A DNA stretch of 64,000 bases from Dokdonella_A sp963775445 (GTDB lineage: Bacteria > Pseudomonadota > Gammaproteobacteria > Xanthomonadales > Rhodanobacteraceae), in NCBI GenBank assembly GCA_963775445.1, contig CAVZIT010000004.1, positions 1,116,001 through 1,180,000 on the forward strand, given 5' to 3'. Numbering within the stretch: position 1 is the stretch's first letter; every line of letters starts with the position of its first letter. The notes beneath the pieces were generated by a model. That model was not told where the DNA came from and searched no databases. It was given only the letters and a program-made list of their open reading frames with translations. The translations under genes were made by a program, and so were the position numbers. Of the stretch, positions 54,697 through 63,914 are shown in pieces.

Positions 54697-55458
54697 ATGC
54701 TGAAAATCAAGAACCTGCACGTCCGCGTCGCGGGCACGGAAATCCTCAAGGGCCTCTCGCTCGAAGCGAAGGCGGGCGAAGTGCACGCGATCATGGGCCC
54801 GAACGGCGCGGGTAAATCGACGCTCGGGAATGTCATTGCCGGGCGCGAAGGCTATGAAGTCACCGAAGGCTCGATCAGCTACGCGGGGCGTGACCTGTTG
54901 GCGCTCGAGCCGGAACAGCGCGCCGCCGAAGGCGTGTTCATGGCATTCCAGTATCCGGTCGAGATCCCGGGCGTCAACAACACCTATTTCCTGCGGGCGG
55001 CGCTCAATGCGCAGCGCAAATACCGCGGCGAGCCAGAGCTCGATTCGATGCAGTTCCTGAAAAGGGTGCGCGAAAAGATCTCGGTCCTGCACTTGCCCGA
55101 CGAGTTGCTGCATCGTGCGGTCAACGAGGGCTTTTCGGGCGGAGAGAAGAAGCGTAACGAGATCTTCCAGATGGCACTCCTGGAACCGAAACTCGCGATC
55201 CTCGACGAGACCGATTCGGGTCTCGACATCGATGCGATGAAACTCGTTGCCGATGGCGTCAATTCGATGCGAGATCCGGCGCGTGCGTTCCTCGTGATCA
55301 CGCATTATCAGCGCCTGCTCGACTACATCGTGCCGGATTTCGTGCATGTGCTCGCCGACGGGCGCATTGTCGAAAGCGGCGACAAGTCGCTCGCGCTCAA
55401 GCTCGAGGAACACGGGTACAGCTGGATCGCCGAACGCAAGCTCGCCGGGAGCCTCTGA
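54697..55458 (+). CDS. sufC: Fe-S cluster assembly ATPase SufC
   Basis: A 253-residue ABC-type ATPase of the SufBC2D scaffold. Walker A is GPNGAGKSTL, the Q loop is FMAFQYPVEIPGV, the signature is GFSGGEKKRNEIFQ and Walker B is LAILDETDSGLDIDA. The characteristic LSGGE variant FSGGEKKR is present. It has no strong ribosome site of its own and follows the inserted nucleotidyltransferase by five bases, so its translation may depend on upstream reading. Confidence 0.96.
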   Translation: MLKIKNLHVRVAGTEILKGLSLEAKAGEVHAIMGPNGAGKSTLGNVIAGREGYEVTEGSISYAGRDLLALEPEQRAAEGVFMAFQYPVEIPGVNNTYFLRAALNAQRKYRGEPELDSMQFLKRVREKISVLHLPDELLHRAVNEGFSGGEKKRNEIFQMALLEPKLAILDETDSGLDIDAMKLVADGVNSMRDPARAFLVITHYQRLLDYIVPDFVHVLADGRIVESGDKSLALKLEEHGYSWIAERKLAGSL

Positions 55459-55459
55459 G

Positions 55460-56770
55460 ATGTCCGGCGCGTTGCTCGATTCCCTGCTGCAAGGATCCGA
55501 AGCGCTCCCTGCGAGCGGTCACGCGTGGCTCGACGCGGCGCGGCGAGAAGCCATTTCGGTCCTGCACCGCGATGGCCTGCCACCCGCACGGTCCGAAGCA
55601 TGGAAATACACCGCATTGCGCGCACTGGAGCAGCGCCGCTTTGCGGCAGGCGACATGTCCGCCGGCGAGCGGGCCGTCGATCGCGAGGTCTTCGCGATTC
55701 CCGGCGTTAGTGCACCGCGGCTGGTCTTCGTCAATGGCCGCATGCGCCCGGATCTTTCCGAGTTGCCCGATATCGCGGGTTTGAGCCTGGTTTCGCTGGC
55801 CGCCGTGCTGGAAGGCGATGCGGAACCCTTGCGGTTTTTCCTCGCACGTCATTGGCGCGATGCGGCCGAACCCTTCGCGCGGCTCAATACGGCGCTGGCC
55901 GACGACGGCCCGGTGTTGCGCGTCGCCGCCGGCCACCGGATCGAACCGCCGATCCATCTCGTCTATGTGGGAGCGCCAGGCGATCAGCCGATCGCATGGC
56001 ATGTGCGCGCACTGATCGAACTCGGCGAAGGCGCAGGGGCCAGCGTGATCGAGCATCACGTCGGTTCGGGCGAACACGAGCATCTGGGCAACCTGGTTTC
56101 GCAGGTTGTCCTGCGTCCGGGCGCTGCGCTCGATCTGGTGCAGATACAGGATGCAGCGAGCGGCGCGACCCTGATCCGGCGCAGCGAATTCGATCTGGCC
56201 GACGATGCCGAGTTGAGGTTGCACGGCGTTGAACGCGGCGCGCGCCTGATGCGCCACGACCTTCGCGTGAACCTGATCGGGCCACGTGCCTCGGTCAATT
56301 CGCGCGGCATATTCACCTTGTGTGATCGTCAGCACGTCGATACCCAGCTTGCGATCGATCATGCGGCGCGCGACACGTCCAGCGACGTATTCTGGCGTGG
56401 GGTCGCCGACCAGCGCGCACGCGGTGTGTTCCGCGGTGCGATTCGCGTGGCACCGGGCGCCGACGGAGCGGACGCGCGGCTGTCGAACAAGAATCTGCTG
56501 CTTTCGACGCAGGCCGAAATCGACACGCAGCCGGTGCTCGAGATTCATGCCGACGAAGTGCAGGCGAGCCATGGTGCAACGGTCGGCCAACTCGATCCCG
56601 CGGCGTTGTTCTACCTGCGCTCGCGAGGTTTGCCGCAGGCCGAAGCGCGTGCGCTGCTGACGTTCGCATTCTGCCGCGAGGCGTTGTCGGGAATCTCGCC
56701 TCCTGACTTGCTCGATCATCTGGCCGAAGCACTGCTCGATCGCTTGCCGGACTCAACGCAAACGGCATGA
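55460..56770 (+). CDS. sufD: Fe-S cluster assembly subunit SufD
   Basis: A 436-residue SufB paralogue forming the SufBC2D complex. The N-terminal helical part includes PPARSEAWKYTALRALEQRRF. The beta-helix core includes HVGSGEHEHLGNLVSQVVL, LIGPRASVNSRGIF and FRGAIRVAPGADGADARLSNKNLLLS. Its C-terminal end has EIHADEVQASHGATVGQLDP with the conserved His, and LRSRGLPQAEARALLTFAF. The ATG begins one base after the sufC stop and its own stop overlaps sufS. Confidence 0.95.
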   Translation: MSGALLDSLLQGSEALPASGHAWLDAARREAISVLHRDGLPPARSEAWKYTALRALEQRRFAAGDMSAGERAVDREVFAIPGVSAPRLVFVNGRMRPDLSELPDIAGLSLVSLAAVLEGDAEPLRFFLARHWRDAAEPFARLNTALADDGPVLRVAAGHRIEPPIHLVYVGAPGDQPIAWHVRALIELGEGAGASVIEHHVGSGEHEHLGNLVSQVVLRPGAALDLVQIQDAASGATLIRRSEFDLADDAELRLHGVERGARLMRHDLRVNLIGPRASVNSRGIFTLCDRQHVDTQLAIDHAARDTSSDVFWRGVADQRARGVFRGAIRVAPGADGADARLSNKNLLLSTQAEIDTQPVLEIHADEVQASHGATVGQLDPAALFYLRSRGLPQAEARALLTFAFCREALSGISPPDLLDHLAEALLDRLPDSTQTA

Positions 56771-58023
56771 ACGGCGTTACTGCCAGCAACTGCACACCGG
56801 CGACCAGCCTCGACCCCGAGCGCATTCGCAAGGATTTTCCGATTCTCTCGCGGCGCGTCCACGGCAAGCCGCTGATCTATTTCGACAGCGCCAACACCAG
56901 CCAGAAACCCCTCGCGGTAATCGCGGCGATGGACCGCCATTACCGGGAAACGAATGCCAACGTATCCCGCGCGGTGCACACGCTCGGCGAGGAATCCACG
57001 GCGGCGTACGAAGCGACCCGCGACAAGCTTGCGCGCTTCATCAATGCCCCTTCTCGCGACGAAGTGGTTTTCACTTCGGGCACGACACAGGCGATCAATC
57101 TGGTTGCCTACAGTTACGCGCTTCCGCGGCTCGAACGCGGCGATGCGATTCTCGTCACCGAAATGGAACATCACGCGAATATCGTGCCGTGGCAACTTGT
57201 GTGCGAACGCACGGGCGCGACGCTCAAGGTGGCTCCCATCACCCAAAGCGGCGAGTTGATCGTCGAACGCTTCATCGAACTCCTGACCCCCGATGTCAAA
57301 CTCGCCGGTGTCGTGCATGTATCCAACGTGCTCGGAACGGTCAATCCGATCGCCGAGCTTGCGCGTGCGACGCGGCGTCGCGGCATTCCCTTGCTGGTCG
57401 ATGGATCTCAGGCGACGCCGCACATGCCGGTCGACGTGCGCGCGCTCGGTTGCGATTTCTATGCGCTGACCGGACACAAGATGTGCGGCCCGACCGGCAC
57501 CGGCGCCTTGTGGGCGCGGCGTGAGCTGCTGGCCTCCATGCCGCCGTTCTTCGGTGGCGGCGAGATGATCCGCGAGGTCAAATGGAGCGGCACGACGTTC
57601 GCCGATCCGCCGCACAAGTTCGAGGCGGGCACGCCGAACATCGCAGGGGTGGTCGGACTGGGAGCCGCGATCGATTATCTGCAAGGCCTGGGAATGGCGA
57701 ATATCGCCGCGTACGAAAGCGACCTGCTCGCGTACGCCACCGAGGTGTTGCACCGGGTCCACGGGTTGCGCATCTACGGTGAGGCCCCGCGAAAGGCGGC
57801 GGTCATTTCGTTCCTGATCGACGGGTTGCACGCGCACGATCTCGCAACGCTGCTGGATCACGAGGGCGTTGCAGTGCGCTCGGGTCATCATTGCGCGCAT
57901 CCGCTGATGCAGTTCTACGGCGTGCCGGCGACGCTGCGCGCTTCGCTCGCCTTCTACAACACGCGCGACGAAGTCGACCGGTTCGTCGAGGCGATCGGCC
58001 GGGTTCGCGGGCTGCTCGGCTGA
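56767..58023 (+). CDS. sufS: Cysteine desulfurase SufS
   Basis: A 418-residue PLP enzyme that removes sulfur from cysteine. PLP is held by Lys238 in LTGHKMCGPTG, and HHANIVPWQL and DGSQATPHMPVDV line the cofactor site. The persulfide Cys376 lies in AVRSGHHCAHPLM, typical of the group II SufS/CsdA type. It is coupled to sufD by ATGA. SufE is absent; SufU downstream is likely its sulfur acceptor. Confidence 0.96.
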   Translation: MNGVTASNCTPATSLDPERIRKDFPILSRRVHGKPLIYFDSANTSQKPLAVIAAMDRHYRETNANVSRAVHTLGEESTAAYEATRDKLARFINAPSRDEVVFTSGTTQAINLVAYSYALPRLERGDAILVTEMEHHANIVPWQLVCERTGATLKVAPITQSGELIVERFIELLTPDVKLAGVVHVSNVLGTVNPIAELARATRRRGIPLLVDGSQATPHMPVDVRALGCDFYALTGHKMCGPTGTGALWARRELLASMPPFFGGGEMIREVKWSGTTFADPPHKFEAGTPNIAGVVGLGAAIDYLQGLGMANIAAYESDLLAYATEVLHRVHGLRIYGEAPRKAAVISFLIDGLHAHDLATLLDHEGVAVRSGHHCAHPLMQFYGVPATLRASLAFYNTRDEVDRFVEAIGRVRGLLG

Positions 58024-58084
58024 CACGCTCCGCGCGGCAACGGAACTTCGCGCGAAACCCGGCGATCGGCCCTACAATCTGCGC

Positions 58085-58534
58085 ATGTCAGCATCCGACC
58101 TCTACCAGAAGATCGTGCTCGATCATGCGCGCGCGCCACGCAATTTTGGCAAGTTGCCGGACCACACGCATGCGGCCGATGGCATCAATGCGCTGTGCGG
58201 GGACACCCTGCACGCCGAATTGCGCTGCGTGAACGGACGTGTCGAAGCCATACGCTTTTCCGGCGAGTCCTGCGCGATTACGCGCGCGAGCGCATCGATG
58301 CTCAGCGAGTGCGCAGCGAACCGGACCCGGGGAGAGATAGCGCAGCTGCGACAGCAGTTCGCGCGGCTCATCCAAGGTGAAATCGAGGGGGAGTCGTTCA
58401 TGGGACCGCTCGGTGCGCTGGGGGAATTGCGCAGTTATCCCGGGCGACGCAAATGCGCCTTGTTGCCGTGGGCCACGCTGTTTGCCGCTCTGGATGGTGA
58501 CGCGACGGTGAGTACGGAAGCGCGGGCCGAATGA
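58085..58534 (+). CDS. sufU: SufU/IscU-type zinc sulfur-acceptor or scaffold protein
   Basis: A 149-residue SufU family protein. Ligand residues are Cys38 and Asp40 (ALCGD), Cys63 (GESCAI) and Cys124 (RRKCALLPW). The insertion between the second and third ligands, about 20 residues longer than in IscU, marks SufU. It takes sulfur from SufS. A TACAAT box ends seven bases before the ATG, so a leaderless internal transcript is possible. It overlaps the acetyltransferase gene by four bases. Confidence 0.93.
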   Translation: MSASDLYQKIVLDHARAPRNFGKLPDHTHAADGINALCGDTLHAELRCVNGRVEAIRFSGESCAITRASASMLSECAANRTRGEIAQLRQQFARLIQGEIEGESFMGPLGALGELRSYPGRRKCALLPWATLFAALDGDATVSTEARAE

Positions 58535-59079
58535 TATCGACGGCGCCATGCGAGCCATTGGCGTTTCGCAGCGCCGGTCGCGGCGATATCGAAGCGATTC
58601 GCGCACTGGTGGAATCGGCCTATCGTGGCGACGCCAGCCGCGCGGGCTGGACCACCGAGGCGGATCTTCTCGACGGGCAACGCTGCGACCCCGACGGGAT
58701 TACCGAAATGGTCGAACGCGAAGGCAGCCGGGTATTGCTTGCGGAGCGCGATGGTAGGCTGCTCGCGTGCTGCCAGCTCGAGATTCAAGGCGATGCCTGC
58801 TACTTCGGCCTGTTCTCGGTATCGCCCCGCGCGCAGGGCGCCGGCATCGGCAAGAAAGTGCTTGCCGAAGGCGAACGCATCGCACGAACCGAATGGCACT
58901 GCCGCGAAATGCACATGACCGTGATCTCGGTGCGCGAGGACTTGATTGTCTGGTATCAGCGCCGCGGCTATCGCCGCACAGGCATCTACAAGCCCTTCCC
59001 GTATGGCGACGAGCGCTACGGTATTCCGAAGCGTCCCGACCTGCGCTTCGAGGTGCTGGTCAAGGATCTGCTTGCGTAG
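58531..59079 (+). CDS. GNAT family N-acetyltransferase
   Basis: A 182-residue acetyltransferase. It opens LAFRSAGRGDIEAIRALVESAYRG. The acetyl-CoA site is YFGLFSVSPRAQGAGIGKKVLAEGERIA, and the later YQRRGYRRTGIYKPFPYGDERYGIP is a common GNAT end with a small-molecule or peptide substrate. The substrate is unknown. Its ATG overlaps the sufU stop, so it is the last gene of the suf transcript. Confidence 0.87.
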   Translation: MISTAPCEPLAFRSAGRGDIEAIRALVESAYRGDASRAGWTTEADLLDGQRCDPDGITEMVEREGSRVLLAERDGRLLACCQLEIQGDACYFGLFSVSPRAQGAGIGKKVLAEGERIARTEWHCREMHMTVISVREDLIVWYQRRGYRRTGIYKPFPYGDERYGIPKRPDLRFEVLVKDLLA

Positions 59080-59099
59080 CGTTTCGCGGCGACATCGAG

Positions 59100-60686
59100 T
59101 CAGCGAACGCCGTGCATGAGACGTTTGATCAGCGGCGAAAACAGCAGTACCACGAGACCGCAGACGATGCCGATCTTCGCGGAGTAGACAAACAGCCCTT
59201 GGTACTTGGCCAGCGCCTGGCCGACGTCGATCCCGCCGCTTTGCGGCATCTGGATTGCCGACAATTTGCTCAGGGCTGCGGCCAGCACCTCAGCGTAGGA
59301 GGTGCCGAGAAACCAGCCGCCCATCATCAGGCTCACGACGCGAGGCACCGACAATTCGGTGACCGCCGAGAGTCCGATCGGCGACAGCAGCATCTCGCCC
59401 ACCTCGAGCACGAAGTACGCGAACACGAACCACCAGATGCCGGTCAAGCCGTTCGTCTGTGGATGGCGCGCGCTCCACGCGAGCACAACGAACGCCAGGC
59501 CGGCGAAGACAAGTCCGAATGCGGACTTTGCCGGTTTGCCCGGATTCAGCCCACGTCGTTCGAGCATCGGCCACAGCCATGAAAAGATCGGCGCAAGCAC
59601 AAAAATGAAAAGCGCTCCGAGCGAGGTCAGCTGTCCGGCCGTCCAGGTCACGCCGAGTGCCTCGCGGTTCATCACGCGATCGGAAAACAGCACCCAGGAT
59701 CCATAGGTCTGCTCGTACAAGGCGAAGAACACCAGCCCGAACAGGATGAACGCGAGCACCGCGAACATCTGGTCGCGCTCGATGCGGGTGCAGCGCGTGA
59801 ACATGAACCAGAGAATGCCGCCGAGCAGGCAGATCATCACCAGATGCATCGCCAGCAGCACGGGACTCGGCTCGAAGACACCCGGGATGATCTTGAGAAA
59901 CAGCGAATGTTCCTGGATCAGACCCCAGACCACGAACAGACCGGCGATCGCGCCGAGATAGATCAGGTGCTCACGCGACAATGGGCCGGCAACACGCTCG
60001 CGCAGTCTGACCGGATCGCGCGGTTCGGCATGGCCGCGCAGATATTTCTGGCCGCGCACGAACATCACGAGTCCGGCCAGCATGCCGATGCCGGCGGCAC
60101 CGAATCCGTACTTCCAGCCCCAGGTTTCGCCGAGCCAGCCGCATATGAGCGGGGCGACGAAGGCGCCGACATTGATGCCGGCATAGAAGATCGTGAAACC
60201 CGAATCGCGCCGCGGGTCGTTTTCCGGATACAGCTTGCCGACGATGGTCGAGATATTCGGCTTGAGGAAACCGACGCCCATGATGATCAATGCGAGCGAG
60301 AAATAGAACACCTGCTGCGCGAGTGCATCGCGCACGACCACGCCGTTGACGATCGTGGCCTGATGGCCTTCGAAGGCCATGCCGAGATGGCCGAGGACGA
60401 GCAGGATGCCGCCGAACACGACTGCCTTGCGCATGCCGAGAAAGCGATCGGCAAGCAACCCGCCGATCACGGGCATCGCATAGACCAGACCCCCGTAGGC
60501 GCCGATCAGGTTGTAGCCGTGCGCATCGGAGAAAAGATGGTACTTGACCAGATACAACAGCAGCAGCGCCTTCATTCCATAGAATGAAAAGCGCTCCCAC
60601 ATCTCGGTGAAGAAGCAGACGTACAGGCCCTTGGGATGACCGAACAACTGATCGGATTCGGGCGGGTCGGCGGTGATGGCTGACAT
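59100..60686 (-). CDS. POT-family proton-dependent oligopeptide transporter
   Basis: A 528-residue, fourteen-helix symporter. The proton-coupling motif ExxERFxxY is EMWERFSFYGMKALLLLYL near residue 30. FYAGINVGAFVAP and the PTR2 signature GGLLADRFLGMRKAVVFGG follow. It imports di- and tripeptides. It diverges from an S9 peptidase gene across 420 bases, which suggests a peptide-scavenging pair: an exported peptidase supplies dipeptides for this carrier. Confidence 0.92.
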   Translation of the reverse strand: MSAITADPPESDQLFGHPKGLYVCFFTEMWERFSFYGMKALLLLYLVKYHLFSDAHGYNLIGAYGGLVYAMPVIGGLLADRFLGMRKAVVFGGILLVLGHLGMAFEGHQATIVNGVVVRDALAQQVFYFSLALIIMGVGFLKPNISTIVGKLYPENDPRRDSGFTIFYAGINVGAFVAPLICGWLGETWGWKYGFGAAGIGMLAGLVMFVRGQKYLRGHAEPRDPVRLRERVAGPLSREHLIYLGAIAGLFVVWGLIQEHSLFLKIIPGVFEPSPVLLAMHLVMICLLGGILWFMFTRCTRIERDQMFAVLAFILFGLVFFALYEQTYGSWVLFSDRVMNREALGVTWTAGQLTSLGALFIFVLAPIFSWLWPMLERRGLNPGKPAKSAFGLVFAGLAFVVLAWSARHPQTNGLTGIWWFVFAYFVLEVGEMLLSPIGLSAVTELSVPRVVSLMMGGWFLGTSYAEVLAAALSKLSAIQMPQSGGIDVGQALAKYQGLFVYSAKIGIVCGLVVLLFSPLIKRLMHGVR

Positions 60687-61106
60687 GCGGTATCCGGATG
60701 GTGGAAGGGGCGGTACAAGAGTTTCGCTGGCTGCCTGCCGGTCTCGCAGTGCTGTTCGCTCTGCTCAATGACCAGCGAAACGGCGACCAATGCGCGCTTC
60801 GTCGGACGTTGGAAACGAGCGCGATTGCCACATGTTGCGTTCACCGGATTCCGCCTCGACCAAATCGGCAAGGGCCAATAACGTTTTATTTCCGGAGCGA
60901 ATGCCACTCGCGTCTCCAGCCCGGAGTATAGCCTCCGACGCGAGTAAGGCTGATGCGCCCGCTGCCCGGGAATTCGCGTGAGCGGCAAGCGAACCAGCGC
61001 GATTTCAATGGCGCTCAAGACCGCGCACACGGTCGCGTCTTCTCGTAATTTTCGCCAAATCCGGCGCGAGTCCGTAACATGATGGTTTTCCCTCCGGAGC
61101 ATCGCC
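60687..61106. other. Divergent promoter region of POT and S9 genes
   Basis: A 420-base gap without a gene. It contains the inverted repeat ACTCGCGTC (60906-60914) and GACGCGAGT (60937-60945). On the minus strand a TATACT box lies between the arms (60930-60925). Just before the S9 start is GGAG. Nothing else is recognizable. Confidence 0.55.
60906..60945. repeat. Nine-base inverted repeat around a TATACT box
   Basis: ACTCGCGTC and GACGCGAGT are perfect complements separated by 22 bases, and GGAG/CTCC sit within the loop. It could be a hairpin or a bipartite operator for the leftward peptide-transporter gene, about 240 bases from its start. Confidence 0.45.
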
Positions 61107-63194
61107 ATGACTGCCGTCGCCTTCGCCGTGCTTGCCTTGGCCGTTTGCGCGCCCGCGCTTGCCGCGCGGGAGCCGCACCCCTTCGACGTCCACGACCTGG
61201 TGATGATGGATCGCGTGAGCGATCCGCAGATCTCGCCCGATGGCCACACAGTCGCGTTCCAGGTACGCGAAACCGATTACGCGGCAAACAAGGGTATCAA
61301 CAGCCTATGGACGGTCCCTTTGGCAGGCGGACAATCCATGCGCCTGACCGACCAGGCACTGAATGCTTCGAGCCCACGCTGGTCGCCCGATGGAAAGTCG
61401 CTCTACTTTCTCGCGGCAAAGGACGGCGTGACTCAGCTCTGGCGCATCGCCACAGGGGGCGGAGCGACTCAGCAGCTCAGCCATTTCGCACTCGACATCA
61501 ACAACTTCAAGCTGTCGCCGGATGGCACGCACGTGCTGCTGTCGATCGACATATTCACCGATTGCGCCGATCTTGCGTGCACCAGGAAACGCCTGGATGC
61601 GCGCAAGGAAGACAAGGCGACCGGCCGCGTCTATCACTCGCTGTTCGTGCGTCATTGGGACAAGTGGGCCGACGGCCGGCGCTCGCAGTTGTTCATCGCG
61701 GCACTGGGGAGCGGGGGTGAGATGGCGATCGAACCCCTGCAGCTGACCCGCGGAATCGATGGTGATGTTCCGTCCAAGCCGTTCGGCGATGACAGCGAAT
61801 ACGTGTTCTCGCCGGATGGCAAGACCGTTTATTTCGACGTGCGAATCGCAGGCAAGACCGAACCCTGGTCGACCAACTTCGATATATACAGCGTGCCGGC
61901 GGACGGTTCTGCGGCACCGAAAAACCTGACGGCTGCGAATCCCGCGTGGGATGGCTATCCGCTTGCATCGACCGACGGAAGGACGCTGTATTACCTCGCA
62001 ATGAAACGCCCGCGTTTCGAGGCGGATCGATTCGGCATCATGGCGCTCGATCTTGCGAGTGGTCAGCGCCGCGAAATCGATCCGGACTGGGACCGCTCGG
62101 CCGGGCCGCTAAAGCTTTCCGCCGATGGCAAGACGCTCTACACCGCAACCGACGACGCGGGAGAGCATGCCCTTTTCGGTATCGACATCGCGACCGGCAA
62201 CGCGAAGCGCCTGGTCGGCGGGGGCACCGTCACGGGATTCGATGTGGCTCGCGATGGCGTGGTTGTCGCGCGCCAGGATTTCAAGCATCCGACGGATCTG
62301 TATCGCGCGGACGCAAAGGGCGAAGGTCTCGCACGGATCACCCATTTCAATGCCGATCGTCTGGCCAATATCCAATTCGGTGACTATGAGTTCTTCGACT
62401 TCAAGGGCTGGAATGGCGATACCGTGCAGGGTTACGTGATGAAACCCGCGGTCTACCGGAAAGGCGAAAAGTATCCGGTTGCATTCCTGATTCATGGCGG
62501 CCCGCAGGGTGCGTGGACCAACGACTTCCACTATCGCTGGAATCCGGAAACCTACGCGGGACAGGGTTTCGGCGTCGTCGCGATCAACTTCCACGGATCG
62601 ACCGGTTACGGTCAGGCATTCACCGATGCGATCTCGCAGCACTGGGGCGATCGGCCGCTCGAAGATCTGCAAAAAGGTTGGGCCGCGGCACTGGAACGTT
62701 ACTCCTGGCTCGACGGCGACAACGCCTGCGCGCTCGGCGCGAGCTACGGCGGTTACATGGTGTACTGGATGGCGGGCGTGTGGAACAAGCCGTGGAGGTG
62801 CATGGTCGATCACGACGGCGTGTTCGACAGCCGCATGATGGCTTATGCGACGGAGGAGCTGTGGTTCGACGAGTGGGAACATGGCGGCACCGAATGGGAA
62901 CACCCCGAGAGTTACGAGAAGTTCAATCCGATCAATCACGTCAAGGATTGGCGCGTCCCGATGCTTGTCGTGCACAGCTCGAACGACTTCCGCATTCCGC
63001 TGGAACAGGGACTCGGTGCGTTTACCGCGTTGCAAAGACGTGGCATCCCGAGCGAATTGCTGACCTTCCCTGACGAAAGCCATTGGGTGTCCAAACCGCA
63101 CAACAGCGTCCAATGGCACGATACAGTGAACGCGTGGCTCAAGCGCTGGACGTCGTTGTCGACGCAAGCGGCGGAACAGGCGAACGGGTCGTGA
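61107..63194 (+). CDS. Secreted S9 family prolyl oligopeptidase (DPP-like)
   Basis: A 695-residue peptidase. A signal peptide (VAFAVLALAVCAPALAA) is followed by a beta-propeller with SPDG repeats (ISPDGHTVAFQV, WSPDGKSLYF, SPDGTHVLLS). The alpha/beta-hydrolase domain has Ser546 in GASYGGYM, Asp627 in SSNDFRIP and His659 in ESHWV. It would release dipeptides or cleave short peptides in the periplasm or outside. GGAG lies eight bases before the ATG. It diverges from the POT transporter and overlaps the next gene by GTGA. Confidence 0.93.
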   Translation: MTAVAFAVLALAVCAPALAAREPHPFDVHDLVMMDRVSDPQISPDGHTVAFQVRETDYAANKGINSLWTVPLAGGQSMRLTDQALNASSPRWSPDGKSLYFLAAKDGVTQLWRIATGGGATQQLSHFALDINNFKLSPDGTHVLLSIDIFTDCADLACTRKRLDARKEDKATGRVYHSLFVRHWDKWADGRRSQLFIAALGSGGEMAIEPLQLTRGIDGDVPSKPFGDDSEYVFSPDGKTVYFDVRIAGKTEPWSTNFDIYSVPADGSAAPKNLTAANPAWDGYPLASTDGRTLYYLAMKRPRFEADRFGIMALDLASGQRREIDPDWDRSAGPLKLSADGKTLYTATDDAGEHALFGIDIATGNAKRLVGGGTVTGFDVARDGVVVARQDFKHPTDLYRADAKGEGLARITHFNADRLANIQFGDYEFFDFKGWNGDTVQGYVMKPAVYRKGEKYPVAFLIHGGPQGAWTNDFHYRWNPETYAGQGFGVVAINFHGSTGYGQAFTDAISQHWGDRPLEDLQKGWAAALERYSWLDGDNACALGASYGGYMVYWMAGVWNKPWRCMVDHDGVFDSRMMAYATEELWFDEWEHGGTEWEHPESYEKFNPINHVKDWRVPMLVVHSSNDFRIPLEQGLGAFTALQRRGIPSELLTFPDESHWVSKPHNSVQWHDTVNAWLKRWTSLSTQAAEQANGS

Positions 63195-63850
63195 ATGCAT
63201 TGGCGGGATTCGCTATCAAGGGACGTCGCGTGCGCGTGCGCACCGGTTTTGGCGCGGGGATTTCCGTGGCGCTGGCCTGCTTCGCGCTGCCGGCCGTCGC
63301 GACGGATTTTCCCGTCAGTGGATCGTTGTCGCTGAACGGCACGGTCAGCGCGCTGCCCGATGGCGGTGTGTTCGCGGGCTCGGCCTACGATCCGTCCAGC
63401 GGACAGATCGCGCCCGGCGCGTTCGTGTTTCCACAGGCGACCCTCAGTTTCGATACGCCATTCGGCACGGCGGTCGCGACCTATCTCGTGAGCCAGGACA
63501 ACACCTCCGCGGGGATGGTCGAAGCCGATGGCAATGCGAGCCTGACCGATACCGACCTTCAACTCGATGTGCTGTCGCTCGAGATCAGCGGGTTCCCGGT
63601 TGCGCTTGGCAATTGCACGTTTGCACCGATCGTGCTCGCGCTGGATGGCGGCGGATCAATGGACGGTCTTGCACTCGGCGACAACGGTTTTTCGGTCCCG
63701 CCGGTCGCGGCCGACGATTGCGGCGGCTACGGCGCCGAAATCGACGATCAGATCGCCGGCAGCAACAACGATATCGCGCTCGAACTTGCCGGCGACTTCA
63801 CTCCGCCGTCCGGCGACGAGATCTTCGGCAATGGTTTCGATCCACCCTGA
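63191..63850 (+). CDS. Secreted protein with C-terminal IFGNGFD tail
   Basis: A 219-residue exported protein of no family I recognize. A signal peptide ends ALPAVA-TDF. The mature part is acidic and small-residue-rich, predicted all-beta, with two Cys (NCTFAPI and DDCGGYG) that may pair. It ends DEIFGNGFDPP, matching the tail of the 21783-23984 product. The start is GTG overlapping the S9 stop (GTGA), so both are cotranscribed and probably exported together. Confidence 0.65.
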   Translation: MNALAGFAIKGRRVRVRTGFGAGISVALACFALPAVATDFPVSGSLSLNGTVSALPDGGVFAGSAYDPSSGQIAPGAFVFPQATLSFDTPFGTAVATYLVSQDNTSAGMVEADGNASLTDTDLQLDVLSLEISGFPVALGNCTFAPIVLALDGGGSMDGLALGDNGFSVPPVAADDCGGYGAEIDDQIAGSNNDIALELAGDFTPPSGDEIFGNGFDPP

Positions 63851-63914
63851 GAATTGCGTGCGTCAAGCGAATCGAGTTTTGGCAACGCCGAGTCGCTGCT
63901 GGAAATTCAATTGG

